Below are positions 1 to 7,580 of a DNA stretch of 64,000 nucleotides, in pieces; within the stretch, counting starts at the first letter, position 1; each line of letters starts with the position of its first letter. The DNA lies in the NCBI RefSeq assembly GCF_000742135.1, contig NZ_KN046818.1, positions 124,001-188,000 on the forward strand, written 5' to 3'. Both the position numbers and the translations under genes were made by a program. The notes beneath the pieces were generated by a model, which was not told where the DNA came from, did not search any database, and worked only from the letters and a program-made list of their open reading frames with translations. The stretch comes from Klebsiella pneumoniae. Its GTDB lineage: Bacteria > Pseudomonadota > Gammaproteobacteria > Enterobacterales > Enterobacteriaceae.

Positions 1-700
1 CGGCCAGCGGGTAGCCTTCGCTGACGCGGCGCACCACCACCGCGCCATACAGGCAGACAAAGCGCTCGCCGGCGTCGGTGAGGCGAATATGATGCCGCGT
101 GAGCGTCTCCTGCAGCACCGGCTCCAGCAGCGCTGGCACCTCCGCCGCAAAGGCCTCGGCGCCGATCGGCGGCGCGATATCGCCTTGCTGGGTCAGCTCC
201 CACAGCAGGTCGGTCAGGCAGGCGCGAATTGACACCTCGCTGCCGAACAGCTTCATGCCGTGGCGCGGGCGGGTTTCAAGAGTCAGCTGATAGCGCTGGA
301 AGCGCTCGCGCACCTCAACCATGTCATTTTGCAACGTGGCGCGGCTGACGAACCACTCATCCGCCAGATCTTCCAGCTTGATAGAGAACGCCGACGTCAG
401 GAAACGCACCAGCAGAAACGTGATGCGATCCTGGGCGGTACGCGGCACGTGCTGCGCCTTCGGCGCGGTCTCCTCCAGCGCCTGGAAACTCGTCGGATTA
501 TCTATCTTCAGCTGATAACCGCTGCCGCGGTTAAGGATAAACTGCGCGCCATATTGCGCCAGCAGCGTATTCAGGGCGGTAATATCGGCGCGCACGGTAC
601 GGGTGGAAACCGACAGGCGTTGCGCCAGCTCATCCTGCGGCAGCGTTTCATTCCGCAGCAGGGTGAAGAGTTGCGCTAAGCGTTGGTTGGGAAATCGCAT
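1..700 (-). CDS. BglG/MtlR-type PRD transcriptional regulator (3' part outside window)
   Basis: The minus-strand frame opens at ATG 698-700 and runs off the window edge without a stop, so about 233 N-terminal residues are visible. The start (MRFPNQRLAQLFTLLRNE) is a DeoR/HTH_11-like winged helix with the recognition-helix motif LSVSTRTVRADI near residue 30. A second helix-turn-helix with the motif WFVSRATLQNDM follows near residue 115, and the start of a PRD-like helical domain lies beyond about residue 170. This order is that of DNA-binding activators such as MtlR and LicR, which usually carry two PRDs and PTS EIIB/EIIA-like domains further on; those would be outside the window. It lies 22 bp after the lactonase gene on the same strand, so it is probably the last gene and regulator of the upstream operon. 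The family call is fairly sure; the target is inference. Confidence 0.82.
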   Translation of the reverse strand, partial: MRFPNQRLAQLFTLLRNETLPQDELAQRLSVSTRTVRADITALNTLLAQYGAQFILNRGSGYQLKIDNPTSFQALEETAPKAQHVPRTAQDRITFLLVRFLTSAFSIKLEDLADEWFVSRATLQNDMVEVRERFQRYQLTLETRPRHGMKLFGSEVSIRACLTDLLWELTQQGDIAPPIGAEAFAAEVPALLEPVLQETLTRHHIRLTDAGERFVCLYGAVVVRRVSEGYPLA

Positions 701-722
701 GTCAGTTCCTTGTAATTACGGC

Positions 723-1877
723 TCAGGGTTGGGCGGATATCACCATCTGCGATGGGCTACCGACCGGCGTATAGTCGGAGGCAAAGGTTAATTTGCCATC
801 CTTCGGCGCCACGCTGAAGCGGGTAATATTATCGCTACGCTGGTTCATGACGTACAGCCACTGCCCCTGATTATCCAGCGTCAGGGTGCGGGGATAATCG
901 CCACGCGTCCAGATATCTTCCTGGTGACTCAGGCTGCCGTCGGCCAGCACCGTGAAGTGGGCAATGCTGTTATGCAGGCGGTTGGCGACATATAGCTGTT
1001 TGCCATCGTTGCTCAACACAAGTCCGGCGGCAAAGCTGGTGCCTTTATACCCTTCCGGCAGCGCGGAGACAGTTTTGCCTTCACGCAGCAGGCCGCTTTG
1101 CTTATCCAGATGATAGAAGGTCAGCGTCGACGCTTCCTCATTAATCAGCCACAGGCCGTCGCCCTGTGGCGTAAAGACGAAGTGGCGCGGGCCGGCTCCC
1201 GGCGACGAGGCGGCGATAAACGGCGGATCGTTCGGCGTTAGCTTGCCGCTGGCGCTATCCAGCCGGTACTGATAGATCCGATCCAGCCCCAGATCGGTAG
1301 AGTAAACGTATTTCCCGCTGGGATCGGCGGCGATCATATGGGCATGCGGGCCGTTGTGATCGCTGATGGCGAAGCTGCCCTCGACGGCCGCCGCCGGGCG
1401 TTCGGCGCCTGCCGGGCCTTCATCCTGATGCCTGTCCACCGCCTCAGCCAGGCTACCATCTTCTTGCATCGGTAGCACGGCGATACTGCCGCTGACATAG
1501 TTAGCCACCAGCAGATGCTTACCGTCCGGCGTCAGGGAGAGATACACCGGCCCGGCGCCGCCGGAGGCGACCTGATTGAGCGCGGTCAGCTCGCCGTTCT
1601 TTTCAATGCGCCACGCCTGCACCACGCCTTTTTCGACCTCACTGGCGGCATACAGCGTTTTGCCATCGCGCGACACGGTTAACTGCGCGACGTTCGGCAA
1701 CGAGCTCACCAGCGTCTTATCGCGCAGGGCGCCGGTTTTGGCATCGACGGTAAAGCGATACAGACCTTCGCCATTGGGGTTATAGGTGCCTACCCAGGCA
1801 TAGTGGGTTTGCGCGGCGCCCGCGGCGGCGGCAAACAGGGACAGTGAAGCGACAAGCAGATGACGAGCGACAGGCAT
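723..1877 (-). CDS. exported lactonase-family beta-propeller protein
   Basis: A 384-residue protein. Residues 1 to about 22 form a Sec signal peptide (MPVARH, a hydrophobic stretch, then AGAAQ). The rest is the seven-bladed propeller of the YbhE/6-phosphogluconolactonase family, with repeated blades containing motifs such as LTVSRDGKTLYAASE, LSLTPDGKHLLVANY, GPHAHMIAADPSGKYVY and GPRHFVFTPQGDGLWLINE. Family members hydrolyse sugar lactones; the signal peptide places this one in the periplasm, unlike cytoplasmic Pgl. It lies 66 bp downstream of the KDGP aldolase gene and 22 bp upstream of the PRD regulator, on the operon strand. I infer that it opens a lactone of the operon's substrate before uptake. 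The substrate cannot be read from the sequence. Confidence 0.8.
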   Translation of the reverse strand: MPVARHLLVASLSLFAAAAGAAQTHYAWVGTYNPNGEGLYRFTVDAKTGALRDKTLVSSLPNVAQLTVSRDGKTLYAASEVEKGVVQAWRIEKNGELTALNQVASGGAGPVYLSLTPDGKHLLVANYVSGSIAVLPMQEDGSLAEAVDRHQDEGPAGAERPAAAVEGSFAISDHNGPHAHMIAADPSGKYVYSTDLGLDRIYQYRLDSASGKLTPNDPPFIAASSPGAGPRHFVFTPQGDGLWLINEEASTLTFYHLDKQSGLLREGKTVSALPEGYKGTSFAAGLVLSNDGKQLYVANRLHNSIAHFTVLADGSLSHQEDIWTRGDYPRTLTLDNQGQWLYVMNQRSDNITRFSVAPKDGKLTFASDYTPVGSPSQMVISAQP

Positions 1878-1912
1878 AGCAACTCCTTGATGGTTCAGTG
1901 GGATAAGCTGCT

Positions 1913-1934
1913 CCTCACCCTTTGAGGGTGAGGG
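1913..1934. repeat. hairpin in the aldolase-lactonase gap
   Basis: Inverted repeat with arms CCTCACCCT and AGGGTGAGG around a 2-4 nt loop, between the KDGP aldolase stop and the lactonase start. No U-run follows on the operon strand, so it is more likely an mRNA-stabilising hairpin or a small dispersed repeat than a full terminator. Confidence 0.55.
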
Positions 1935-1943
1935 ACAAGGGCA

Positions 1944-2684
1944 CTACTTCACTAACTGTTTGGTCATCTCCAGCAGCTGGCGAACATCGGCCGGGCGGGT
2001 GTTACCGCTGGCTTTATCGATAATCGAGCTGTAAATATGCGGGATGATTTTGCTTACCCCGGCATCGAGGGCGATTTTCAGGATCTCGCTGTAGTTTTCC
2101 AGATCGATACCGCCGGTCGGCTCGAGCCAGAAATCGTGCGCGGCGCAGGCTTTGGCGACGGCTTCAAACTCGGCGCGGTGCTTCAGGCCGCCCATCGGGA
2201 AGTATTTGATGGAGCTGCCGCCCATGTCTTTCAGCAGCGCGATGGCGGTTTCCAGCGGCACAATGCCATCCGCCGCGCCGCTGCTCAGCGGGCCGGTGGA
2301 GATCTTCACCATTCCCGGCGTACCGGTGGGAGAGACCAGGCCGTTGACCACCGTCTCGTTCTGCCCGAGCAGCGCGCGGCTGGTAGCCACGCCGGTGAAG
2401 ACCTGGTTGACGTGCTGCGGCTGCACCTGGCGAGAAATCTCGCTCACCATCGCCGACTGGTTTGGATCGCCTGCCCCCAGCCCGACGGAGAGCGCATTAT
2501 CGATCAGCTTCGCGTAGTCGCGCATATCGGCCACCGCGCTGGCGACGTCCGGATAGTTTTTGGAGAGCACGCCGACCAGGACGTGACCTTCCGCCGCGTC
2601 GTAAATTTCACGGGCGTTGTCTTTGCTGCCCGCCAGGACGTTCAGGCACACGCGGTCACGGTAAAAGTTTGGGGTCAGTTTCAT
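1944..2684 (-). CDS. KDGP aldolase family protein (DgaF-like)
   Basis: A 246-residue TIM-barrel protein of the family that contains Salmonella DgaF (2-keto-3-deoxy-6-phosphogluconate aldolase) and E. faecalis EF_0839. The likely Schiff-base lysine is Lys160 in the segment MGGSSIKYFPMGG. A phosphate-binding-like segment LEPTGGIDLENY lies near residue 192, and a glycine-rich loop (STGPLSSGAADG) at 129-140. The reaction is cleavage of 2-keto-3-deoxy-6-phosphogluconate to pyruvate and glyceraldehyde 3-phosphate. The start overlaps the stop of the DgaE-like gene by 4 bp, which indicates translational coupling. It is distinct from the classical Eda family. Family call is sure; that KDGP is the physiological substrate is inferred from dgaF. 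Confidence 0.88.
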   Translation of the reverse strand: MKLTPNFYRDRVCLNVLAGSKDNAREIYDAAEGHVLVGVLSKNYPDVASAVADMRDYAKLIDNALSVGLGAGDPNQSAMVSEISRQVQPQHVNQVFTGVATSRALLGQNETVVNGLVSPTGTPGMVKISTGPLSSGAADGIVPLETAIALLKDMGGSSIKYFPMGGLKHRAEFEAVAKACAAHDFWLEPTGGIDLENYSEILKIALDAGVSKIIPHIYSSIIDKASGNTRPADVRQLLEMTKQLVK

Positions 2685-3799
2685 GCTTGTTTCTCCTTAT
2701 TCAGAACTTCTGCGATGCGGCGAGCGACCACCTCCAGCTGCTGGGCGTTTACGCTGCGGACATCGGCTTCGATAATGCCTTCATTCGCTTTATAGCCGCG
2801 GAAGTAGATGGCGTATTCGCCCTGCTTCAGCGCGTTAACCAGATCGCCGGTCTTCACGCCGGTCGTGACTTCATCAAATTTAATTTCGGCGCGGGCGATA
2901 TCGCGGCCCGCGCTGTCCCACACCACCCGCGCGGTCACGCCGTTGAGAGTATTGAGCTGTTCGATAAACGGCGTCATCTTGTCCACCATCTGCTGACCGC
3001 TCTCTTTGCTCGCCGTCAGGTAGTGTTCAATGGCGCAGGTCAGGCCGAGAATGCCCTCTTTACCCACTTTCATCGCCCGGCCAATGCCCATCGACTGGCG
3101 CTTAACCCACTCGACGTACTGCGTTTTGCCGATCACCAGCCCGCTGGTCGGCCCTTCAATCGCTTTCGCGCCGCTGTAGATAACCAGGTCGGCGCCCATG
3201 CGGTAGTAGCACTGCAGATCTTCTTCCGCCGCCGCATCGACGATCAGCGGCAAGTTATGCTGGCGCGCCACTTCCGCGGCCTGCGCGACGTTGAGCATGC
3301 TTTTCTGCACGCAGTGGTGGGATTTGATGTACAGAATCGCCGCGGTGCGCGGAGTGATCGCAGCCGCCAGCTGCTGGGCAGAACATTCGTTGGCGTAGCC
3401 CGCTTCCACCAGCTTACCGCCGCCCAACGCCACCATGGTGCCAACCGGCGCGCCGAAGTTGACGTTGTGGCCCTTCGGCAACACGATTTCGTTATTTTCA
3501 ATCGGCGTAACGTGCAGGTTCTCCAGCAGCCAGTCGCTGTCTTTCACCAGCACCGCCGCTACCGACTGGGCAATCCCCGCCGACGCGCAGGAGACAACGG
3601 TCGCCCCTTCCACATCCAACAGTTTGGCGATGTACTCGCCGGTTTTATTCACCAGGTCTTTCATTTCAAAGTACTGGTTCATACCGGCCATCGCGGCTTC
3701 AACCACTTCCGGGCGCGGTGTGGAAACGCCCAGCGCCGTCATCCGGCCAGAAGTATTAATCACCTGTTTTAAATGGTATTTCTCAAAAATCGAAGGCAT
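2681..3799 (-). CDS. DgaE-family PLP-dependent ammonia-lyase / dehydratase
   Basis: A 372-residue protein of the fold-type I PLP family related to SelA. The PLP lysine is Lys212 in VIYSGAKAIEGPTSG, and the pyridine-nitrogen aspartate is Asp188 in LPLIVDAAAEED. In Salmonella, DgaE converts D-glucosaminate 6-phosphate to 2-keto-3-deoxygluconate 6-phosphate with release of ammonia, which then goes to DgaF. Here the next gene is the DgaF-like aldolase (4-bp overlap) and the previous gene is the amidohydrolase (17-bp overlap), so the three form one tight catabolic block. Some databases label this family as selenocysteine synthase-like, which is misleading. Exact substrate is inferred from DgaE. 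Confidence 0.88.
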   Translation of the reverse strand: MPSIFEKYHLKQVINTSGRMTALGVSTPRPEVVEAAMAGMNQYFEMKDLVNKTGEYIAKLLDVEGATVVSCASAGIAQSVAAVLVKDSDWLLENLHVTPIENNEIVLPKGHNVNFGAPVGTMVALGGGKLVEAGYANECSAQQLAAAITPRTAAILYIKSHHCVQKSMLNVAQAAEVARQHNLPLIVDAAAEEDLQCYYRMGADLVIYSGAKAIEGPTSGLVIGKTQYVEWVKRQSMGIGRAMKVGKEGILGLTCAIEHYLTASKESGQQMVDKMTPFIEQLNTLNGVTARVVWDSAGRDIARAEIKFDEVTTGVKTGDLVNALKQGEYAIYFRGYKANEGIIEADVRSVNAQQLEVVARRIAEVLNKEKQA

Positions 3800-4916
3800 G
3801 TCCCGCGCTCCCTTGTTCGGTCAGATAGCCTTTGCCCGCGCGGATCGCGGCCAGCGGCACCAGAATGTTGTCAGCCTGCAGGCTCTCTTTTTCGGCATCC
3901 ACCAGCAGCGTGGGCCGGTGCTCCAGGCGAAATAGCGTTAAATCGGCGTCGAAGCCCACTTCCAGCCGCCCTTTACGCGACAGGCGCAGCCCTTCGGCGG
4001 CGCTGACGGTCACGCAGTCAATCACCTGCGGCAGCGTCATGCCGATGGCGAGGAATTTCGACATCACCAGCGCCAGCGAGCGCACTGGGCCGTCGATCCG
4101 GTTGCGGCAGTAAATATCGGAGCTAATGGTGTGCGGCAGAATGCCCAGCGCAATCGCCCGCCGCGCCACCTCAAAGCTGAAGCTGGCGGTGCCATGGCCG
4201 ACATCGAGACGCACGCCGCGCTGCAGAGCGCGAGTAATAGAGCTGCGCAGCTCGCCGGCAGGATTCAGAATGCGGTTCGGCTTGCCGTTATAGCAGTGGG
4301 TAATGATGTCGCCGCTGCTCAGCAGATCGGCGATTTCATCGAGGTTCGGCGGGTTATTGCCGATGTGCACCATCAGCGGCAGATCGTCGTTTTCCTGCTG
4401 AATGGCCTTGGCGCGCGCCAGCGGCGTAATGCCGTTTTCGCCCACCACGCTGCTGCTCATCCGCGCCTTCAGGCCGACGATAAAGTCGGGATGACGCTGC
4501 ACCGCCTGCTTCACCGCGGCGGCGTCGATATTGGCCATATTGGCCAGCTCATTCTGCGCAATCAGCCCGACGCGGGAGATGTTGAGCAGCGCATAAACTT
4601 CCGTCGCCGCTTTACGGGTCAGTTGATAGAAGTCATCGACGTCGTCGGCGCCGGTGCTGCCGGCATCGATCACGGTGGTGACGCCGGTGGCGATGCCGAC
4701 GCTATCCGGCTCATCGTGATAAATCGGTGAATTCGGGTAGCAGTGAACGTGAGAGTCAATCCAGCCAGCGCTGACGTAAACCTTGCCGTTCAGCTCAATG
4801 GTTTTACGGGAGGGCGCGCTAATCTCGCCCAGCGCCGCGATTTTCCCGTCCTGAATGGCGATATCAGTCAGGGTATCGTCGACGAGGCGCGCGCGGCGCA
4901 GGAGTAAATCAAACAT
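3783..4916 (-). CDS. amidohydrolase/deacetylase-family metallohydrolase (cog3964)
   Basis: A 377-residue amidohydrolase-superfamily TIM barrel. The metal motif HxH is His56-Val-His58 (DSHVHCYP). Lys150 in GLKARMSSS is the expected carboxylated lysine. Further ligands are His184 (MVHIGNNPP) and His207 (ITHCYNGKPN), with Asp267 (HTISSDIYC) as the catalytic aspartate. The signature fits cog3964, which includes E. faecalis EF0837 and Agrobacterium Atu3266; these were once called dihydroorotases, and Atu3266 is known to hydrolyse an acetyl ester. In this operon it precedes the DgaE-like lyase, so I infer that it removes an acyl group from the imported amino-sugar acid to expose the amine. It overlaps the next gene by 17 bp. 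A REP element separates it from the DUF4310 gene upstream. Confidence 0.87.
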   Translation of the reverse strand: MFDLLLRRARLVDDTLTDIAIQDGKIAALGEISAPSRKTIELNGKVYVSAGWIDSHVHCYPNSPIYHDEPDSVGIATGVTTVIDAGSTGADDVDDFYQLTRKAATEVYALLNISRVGLIAQNELANMANIDAAAVKQAVQRHPDFIVGLKARMSSSVVGENGITPLARAKAIQQENDDLPLMVHIGNNPPNLDEIADLLSSGDIITHCYNGKPNRILNPAGELRSSITRALQRGVRLDVGHGTASFSFEVARRAIALGILPHTISSDIYCRNRIDGPVRSLALVMSKFLAIGMTLPQVIDCVTVSAAEGLRLSRKGRLEVGFDADLTLFRLEHRPTLLVDAEKESLQADNILVPLAAIRAGKGYLTEQGSAGHAFDF

Positions 4917-4941
4917 AGCTATCTCCTGATGAAAAGAGTGT

Positions 4942-5020
4942 ACGGATGGCGGCGTACCGCCTTATCCGGCCTACAAACCGCGCTGGCTTGTAGGCCCGAT
5001 AAGCGCAGCGCCATCGGGCG
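4942..5020. repeat. REP/BIME element inside the operon
   Basis: Two inverted REP-type modules: GGATGGCGGCGTACCGCC followed by TTATCCGGCCTAC, then the converging TGTAGGCCCGATAAGCGCAG and CGCCATCGGGCGC. This is the classical enterobacterial REP consensus in head-to-head arrangement. It fills the gap between the DUF4310 gene and the amidohydrolase gene. It could stabilise the upstream half of the transcript or be a target for gyrase or IHF. Confidence 0.88.
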
Positions 5021-5021
5021 C

Positions 5022-5666
5022 TTAGCTAATCGCCACCGGGAAGATGGAACCGAGGATCATCGCCCCGAGGATGGCGCCGCCGGTGATCGGTTTCTGCCAG
5101 ATGTAGAACAGCAGTGCGCCAACCAGCGAGCCAATCCCGATAGGAATCGAGGCGGTCATTGCGCTGAGGATGATCAAGGGACCGAGGAAGCGGCCGGAGG
5201 CGTTACCGGCCCCCATCATCACGTCGGCGCCGTAGGTGGAATCGCTCTGGTTGATGGTGAACTTACGCGCCAGAATGATGATGTAGCCCACCGCCAGGCC
5301 GAGGACCAGGCCGGTGACCAGCGACGCGGCGAAGTTCGCCACCGGGAAGACAAAGCCCGCGCCGAGCAGCAGCGCCGGCACGCCAAGACCGATACCGGTC
5401 TGTATCGCGCCGCCGATATCGAGGATCCCTACCAGCGACCCTTCGATGATGCGGGCGAACAGGAAGCTGGCGCCAAACGCCGCCACCGCGCCGTAAACGC
5501 CGGTATCAATCCCCGACTTCAGCATCGCCACGAAGGCCACTTCGTTAAAGGCGCCGATGCCGTACAGGTAGTACATGTGGGTCCCGGCGAAGACGCCGGA
5601 GGAGAGCAGGCCAACAAAGATCGGGAACGACCAGTCGGCATACCAAAAACCTTTATTCTGTTCCAT
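5022..5666 (-). CDS. DUF4310 family membrane protein
   Basis: A 214-residue, very hydrophobic and glycine-rich protein with about six membrane segments (roughly residues 12-34, 56-74, 88-108, 113-133, 160-190, 194-213). A polar loop at 134-158 contains the motif YGADVMMGAGNASG. It is recognised as the DUF4310 family, one of a set that always travels together (DUF4310, DUF4311, DUF4312, SFCGS, small PRD protein) and was first catalogued around E. faecalis EF_0829 to EF_0839. No function is established. Its gene is 13 bp after DUF4311, and together the two would form the membrane part of a putative transporter. Resemblance to PTS IIC/IID pairs is only in layout; I see no shared motif. Confidence 0.86.
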   Translation of the reverse strand: MEQNKGFWYADWSFPIFVGLLSSGVFAGTHMYYLYGIGAFNEVAFVAMLKSGIDTGVYGAVAAFGASFLFARIIEGSLVGILDIGGAIQTGIGLGVPALLLGAGFVFPVANFAASLVTGLVLGLAVGYIIILARKFTINQSDSTYGADVMMGAGNASGRFLGPLIILSAMTASIPIGIGSLVGALLFYIWQKPITGGAILGAMILGSIFPVAIS

Positions 5667-5679
5667 TATCCGGCTCCCG

Positions 5680-6456
5680 TTACTTGCCGCTGAGTGAGTT
5701 GTGGATCATGTCCAGCCAGTTCGGCACGGTCAGATGGAAGGATTCGATCATCTTCATGTCGAAGCCGCGGAAGAAGCCGCTGAGGACAAACAGCGCGACG
5801 ATGGCCACCATCATCACTTTAGTCACCCGGTTCCAGCCGCTCTCTTCGACGCCTTTACCGATCAGGATCCCCAGCACCAGACCCGGTACGGCGTTACCCA
5901 TAATCAGCTGCGCGGCGCCGCCGAAAATCGTCGCCCAGAAGCCTGATTTTTTACCGGCATCGATCGCCGCCAGCCAGAAGATCACCGGCATCACGGTGTT
6001 CACCAGCAGGTTTGCCGCCGGCACCAGCACCTTAACGGCGGTGACCTGCAGCGCTTCCGGTACGGACGAGGCGGTCAGGTTGAGGAAGGCGACGACGATC
6101 ATGCCGATGATGCCGCAGGAGATGGCCATTTTTTTCGGATCGTGCAGCGTTTCGCCGACGTTACGATTTTTCAGCATCAGCGCCGCCGCGCCCCAGTTGG
6201 GGATAATGCGGTGGTCAACATCCTGGGTGAAGGAGCCTGCTGCAACGGAAGAGGCCCAGGCGTTAAAGAAGAAGCCAAGGCCAAAGGAGAAGTGGGAGGC
6301 CGGATCGCCCTCACAGGAATTCAGCTCGCCCAGGGTTCGAAACGCCCCCATCCCCTGCGTGGTGGGGGCATGAAACATGCGTGCCGCTCCGGCGCCCACG
6401 CCGACGCCGACCAGGCCGCCGATGATAAGCGATTTTATTAAAATTATCAGGAACAT
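5680..6456 (-). CDS. DUF4311 family membrane protein
   Basis: A 258-residue hydrophobic protein with an N-terminal membrane segment (2-24). A conserved-looking polar region at 30-60 contains TLGELNSCEGDPASHFSFG, and about four further membrane segments lie near 110-130, 140-165, 173-200 and 212-230. It belongs to DUF4311, function unknown. It sits 21 bp after DUF4312 and 13 bp before DUF4310. The two membrane proteins plus two small soluble proteins (SFCGS, DUF4312) give the component count of a mannose-class PTS permease. No sequence relation to that class is visible, so a new transporter type is equally possible. The Cys48/His55 region could bind a substrate or a metal. Confidence 0.86.
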   Translation of the reverse strand: MFLIILIKSLIIGGLVGVGVGAGAARMFHAPTTQGMGAFRTLGELNSCEGDPASHFSFGLGFFFNAWASSVAAGSFTQDVDHRIIPNWGAAALMLKNRNVGETLHDPKKMAISCGIIGMIVVAFLNLTASSVPEALQVTAVKVLVPAANLLVNTVMPVIFWLAAIDAGKKSGFWATIFGGAAQLIMGNAVPGLVLGILIGKGVEESGWNRVTKVMMVAIVALFVLSGFFRGFDMKMIESFHLTVPNWLDMIHNSLSGK

Positions 6457-6477
6457 AGTCAGACCTTATGCTAACAA

Positions 6478-6777
6478 TCAGGTTTGCGTGACGAAATCCA
6501 CTTTATCGAGATCGATGGCGGTCACGTTGACGGTGACGTCCAGCTCCACGCTGTAGGTCCGTCGTTCACGGCGCAAAAAGAAGAACAGAAACGCCTCTTT
6601 TCGTACCGCTTCGCGCGCATGAACAACCGTCACGTCCTGTGGCTCAATACGCAGTAGGATGCGCGAGGATGATTTCATCACCGCAGCCTGCACATGGTTC
6701 AGGGCATCGGCGAAGGCCCGTGATTTGCTTTCGCCTTTGCCGGCAACCCTCACCGTGGTGGTGAATTGCTCTTTCAT
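6478..6777 (-). CDS. DUF4312 family small soluble protein
   Basis: A 99-residue protein without signal peptide or membrane segment. A charged N-terminal half (MKEQFTTTVRVAGKGESKSR) is followed by a strand-rich part ending in VELDVTVNVTAIDLDKVDF. The alternating pattern suggests an alpha/beta fold with several strands. It is recognised as DUF4312. It begins 2 bp after the SFCGS gene and ends 21 bp before DUF4311, so it is translated with both. Presumably a cytoplasmic partner of the membrane pair; no catalytic residue can be named. Confidence 0.84.
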   Translation of the reverse strand: MKEQFTTTVRVAGKGESKSRAFADALNHVQAAVMKSSSRILLRIEPQDVTVVHAREAVRKEAFLFFFLRRERRTYSVELDVTVNVTAIDLDKVDFVTQT

Positions 6778-6779
6778 AC

Positions 6780-7142
6780 TTATGCGCCGTATTTCTTTTT
6801 CCAGGCTTCTACCAGCCGCTCGCCCAGCTCTTCTTTATCCATAAAGCCGAAGCCCAGCACGTTGCAGCCTTCGTTGATAGCGGTGACGCCCTCATCAATA
6901 GAGCGCATGCCATATTTTGCTTTGTAGCCGTATTTGGTCTGGGCGGTGATGGCGCCAGCGCCGCCGCTGCCGCAGAAGGAGATGCCGAAGGTGGCGTTTT
7001 CCGCTTTCATTATGTCGCCAAGCTTCATGTCGGCCGCAACGCCAGGGACGACCACAGCACGTGCGCCCGCTTTTTCAGCGCCTGCGGCGACTTTTTGGCC
7101 TTTACCCAGACGGTCGCCAATGACTACGGTGATTTGTTCCAT
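6780..7142 (-). CDS. glycine-rich SFCGS-family protein
   Basis: A 120-residue soluble protein starting at ATG 7140-7142 (MEQITVVIGDRLGKGQKV); the start gives the expected family length. The family is named after the motif SFCGSGGAGA at residues 55-64, with Cys57 in a glycine-rich loop after a beta strand. The pattern of strand, GDRLGKG loop, helix, strand and Cys-Gly loop recalls the phosphorylated-cysteine loop of small PTS EIIB proteins. It also recalls E. coli YhfU, which sits in an analogous operon with a PRD protein and a membrane protein. Both comparisons are inference. The gene lies 10 bp after the PRD gene and 2 bp before DUF4312. Confidence 0.86.
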   Translation of the reverse strand: MEQITVVIGDRLGKGQKVAAGAEKAGARAVVVPGVAADMKLGDIMKAENATFGISFCGSGGAGAITAQTKYGYKAKYGMRSIDEGVTAINEGCNVLGFGFMDKEELGERLVEAWKKKYGA

Positions 7143-7152
7143 GTTTTGCTCC

Positions 7153-7491
7153 TTACAGGTTATCTTTCGCGACTTCGAAGTGGACGGAGAGCAGCCAGGC
7201 CTCTTCATCAGGCAGGTTGCCGAACTGTGCGACCACTTCGCGGGCCAGCATCATTGAATCTTCAGAAATTTCTTCGAACAGACTGGCATCCACTTCCGGT
7301 AGCGGTTCGCCGCTGATTGACCGGTGGGCCATGGCCCGCACGTGGGAAGTCAGCATTTGCTCCTGAACGTCGTTAGGGACGATGTCGTGACGGCTTAACA
7401 GGGCGAATACCTGCTGTAACATCTTGTCAGCCAGGCGTTCGGTCTGCGCCGCCTGCTCCCCTACGTCGTTTATTACCGCTCCGTTATTCAC
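7153..7491 (-). CDS. small PRD-domain protein (EF_0829/AHA_3910 type)
   Basis: A single PTS-regulation domain protein without DNA-binding domain. The frame is open to 7608, but the protein probably starts at GTG 7489-7491, with GGGG about 8 nt upstream, giving 112 residues, the usual size. His50 (MLTSHVRAMAHRS) and His104 (LLSVHFEVAKD) sit where PRDs carry their phosphorylatable histidines. It is the first gene of the operon and lies 10 bp before SFCGS. A free PRD next to putative transport components suggests that phosphoryl transfer by HPr or an EII protein controls the system. The sure part is the domain; the start codon is uncertain. Confidence 0.78.
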   Translation of the reverse strand: MNNGAVINDVGEQAAQTERLADKMLQQVFALLSRHDIVPNDVQEQMLTSHVRAMAHRSISGEPLPEVDASLFEEISEDSMMLAREVVAQFGNLPDEEAWLLSVHFEVAKDNL

Positions 7492-7560
7492 TTGTGTTAC
7501 CCCGCTGATGTCTCTGGAAATCAAGGTAGCGCCGGGGGTCAGGAGTTTGTAGCGAGTTGT

Positions 7561-7580
7561 TTTCCACTTCGAAGTGGAAA
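7561..7580. promoter_or_regulatory. perfect 20-bp palindrome upstream of the operon
   Basis: TTTCCACTTC is followed directly by its reverse complement GAAGTGGAAA, 69 bp upstream of the proposed start of the PRD gene. No U-run follows on the operon strand, so it is more like a protein-binding operator than a terminator. The 13-mer ACTTCGAAGTGGA occurs again at 7172-7184 inside the PRD gene. A likely ligand is the MtlR/BglG-type regulator at the operon end, by inference. Confidence 0.6.

Noticed and set aside
2462-3772. 436-codon plus-strand ORF opposite the aldolase and lyase genes
   Set aside because: Antisense shadow of two clear enzymes in GC-rich DNA; Arg/His/Ala-rich product without domain signature or ribosome binding site.
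5022-6456. DUF4310/DUF4311 called as PTS IIC/IID
   Set aside because: Only the number of components matches the mannose-class PTS; no shared motif was seen, so the assignment was kept as a hypothesis.
7561-7580. Palindrome as an intrinsic terminator or antiterminator target
   Set aside because: No U-tract follows on the operon strand and no terminator overlaps it; the nearby regulator has DNA-binding rather than RNA-binding N-terminal domains.
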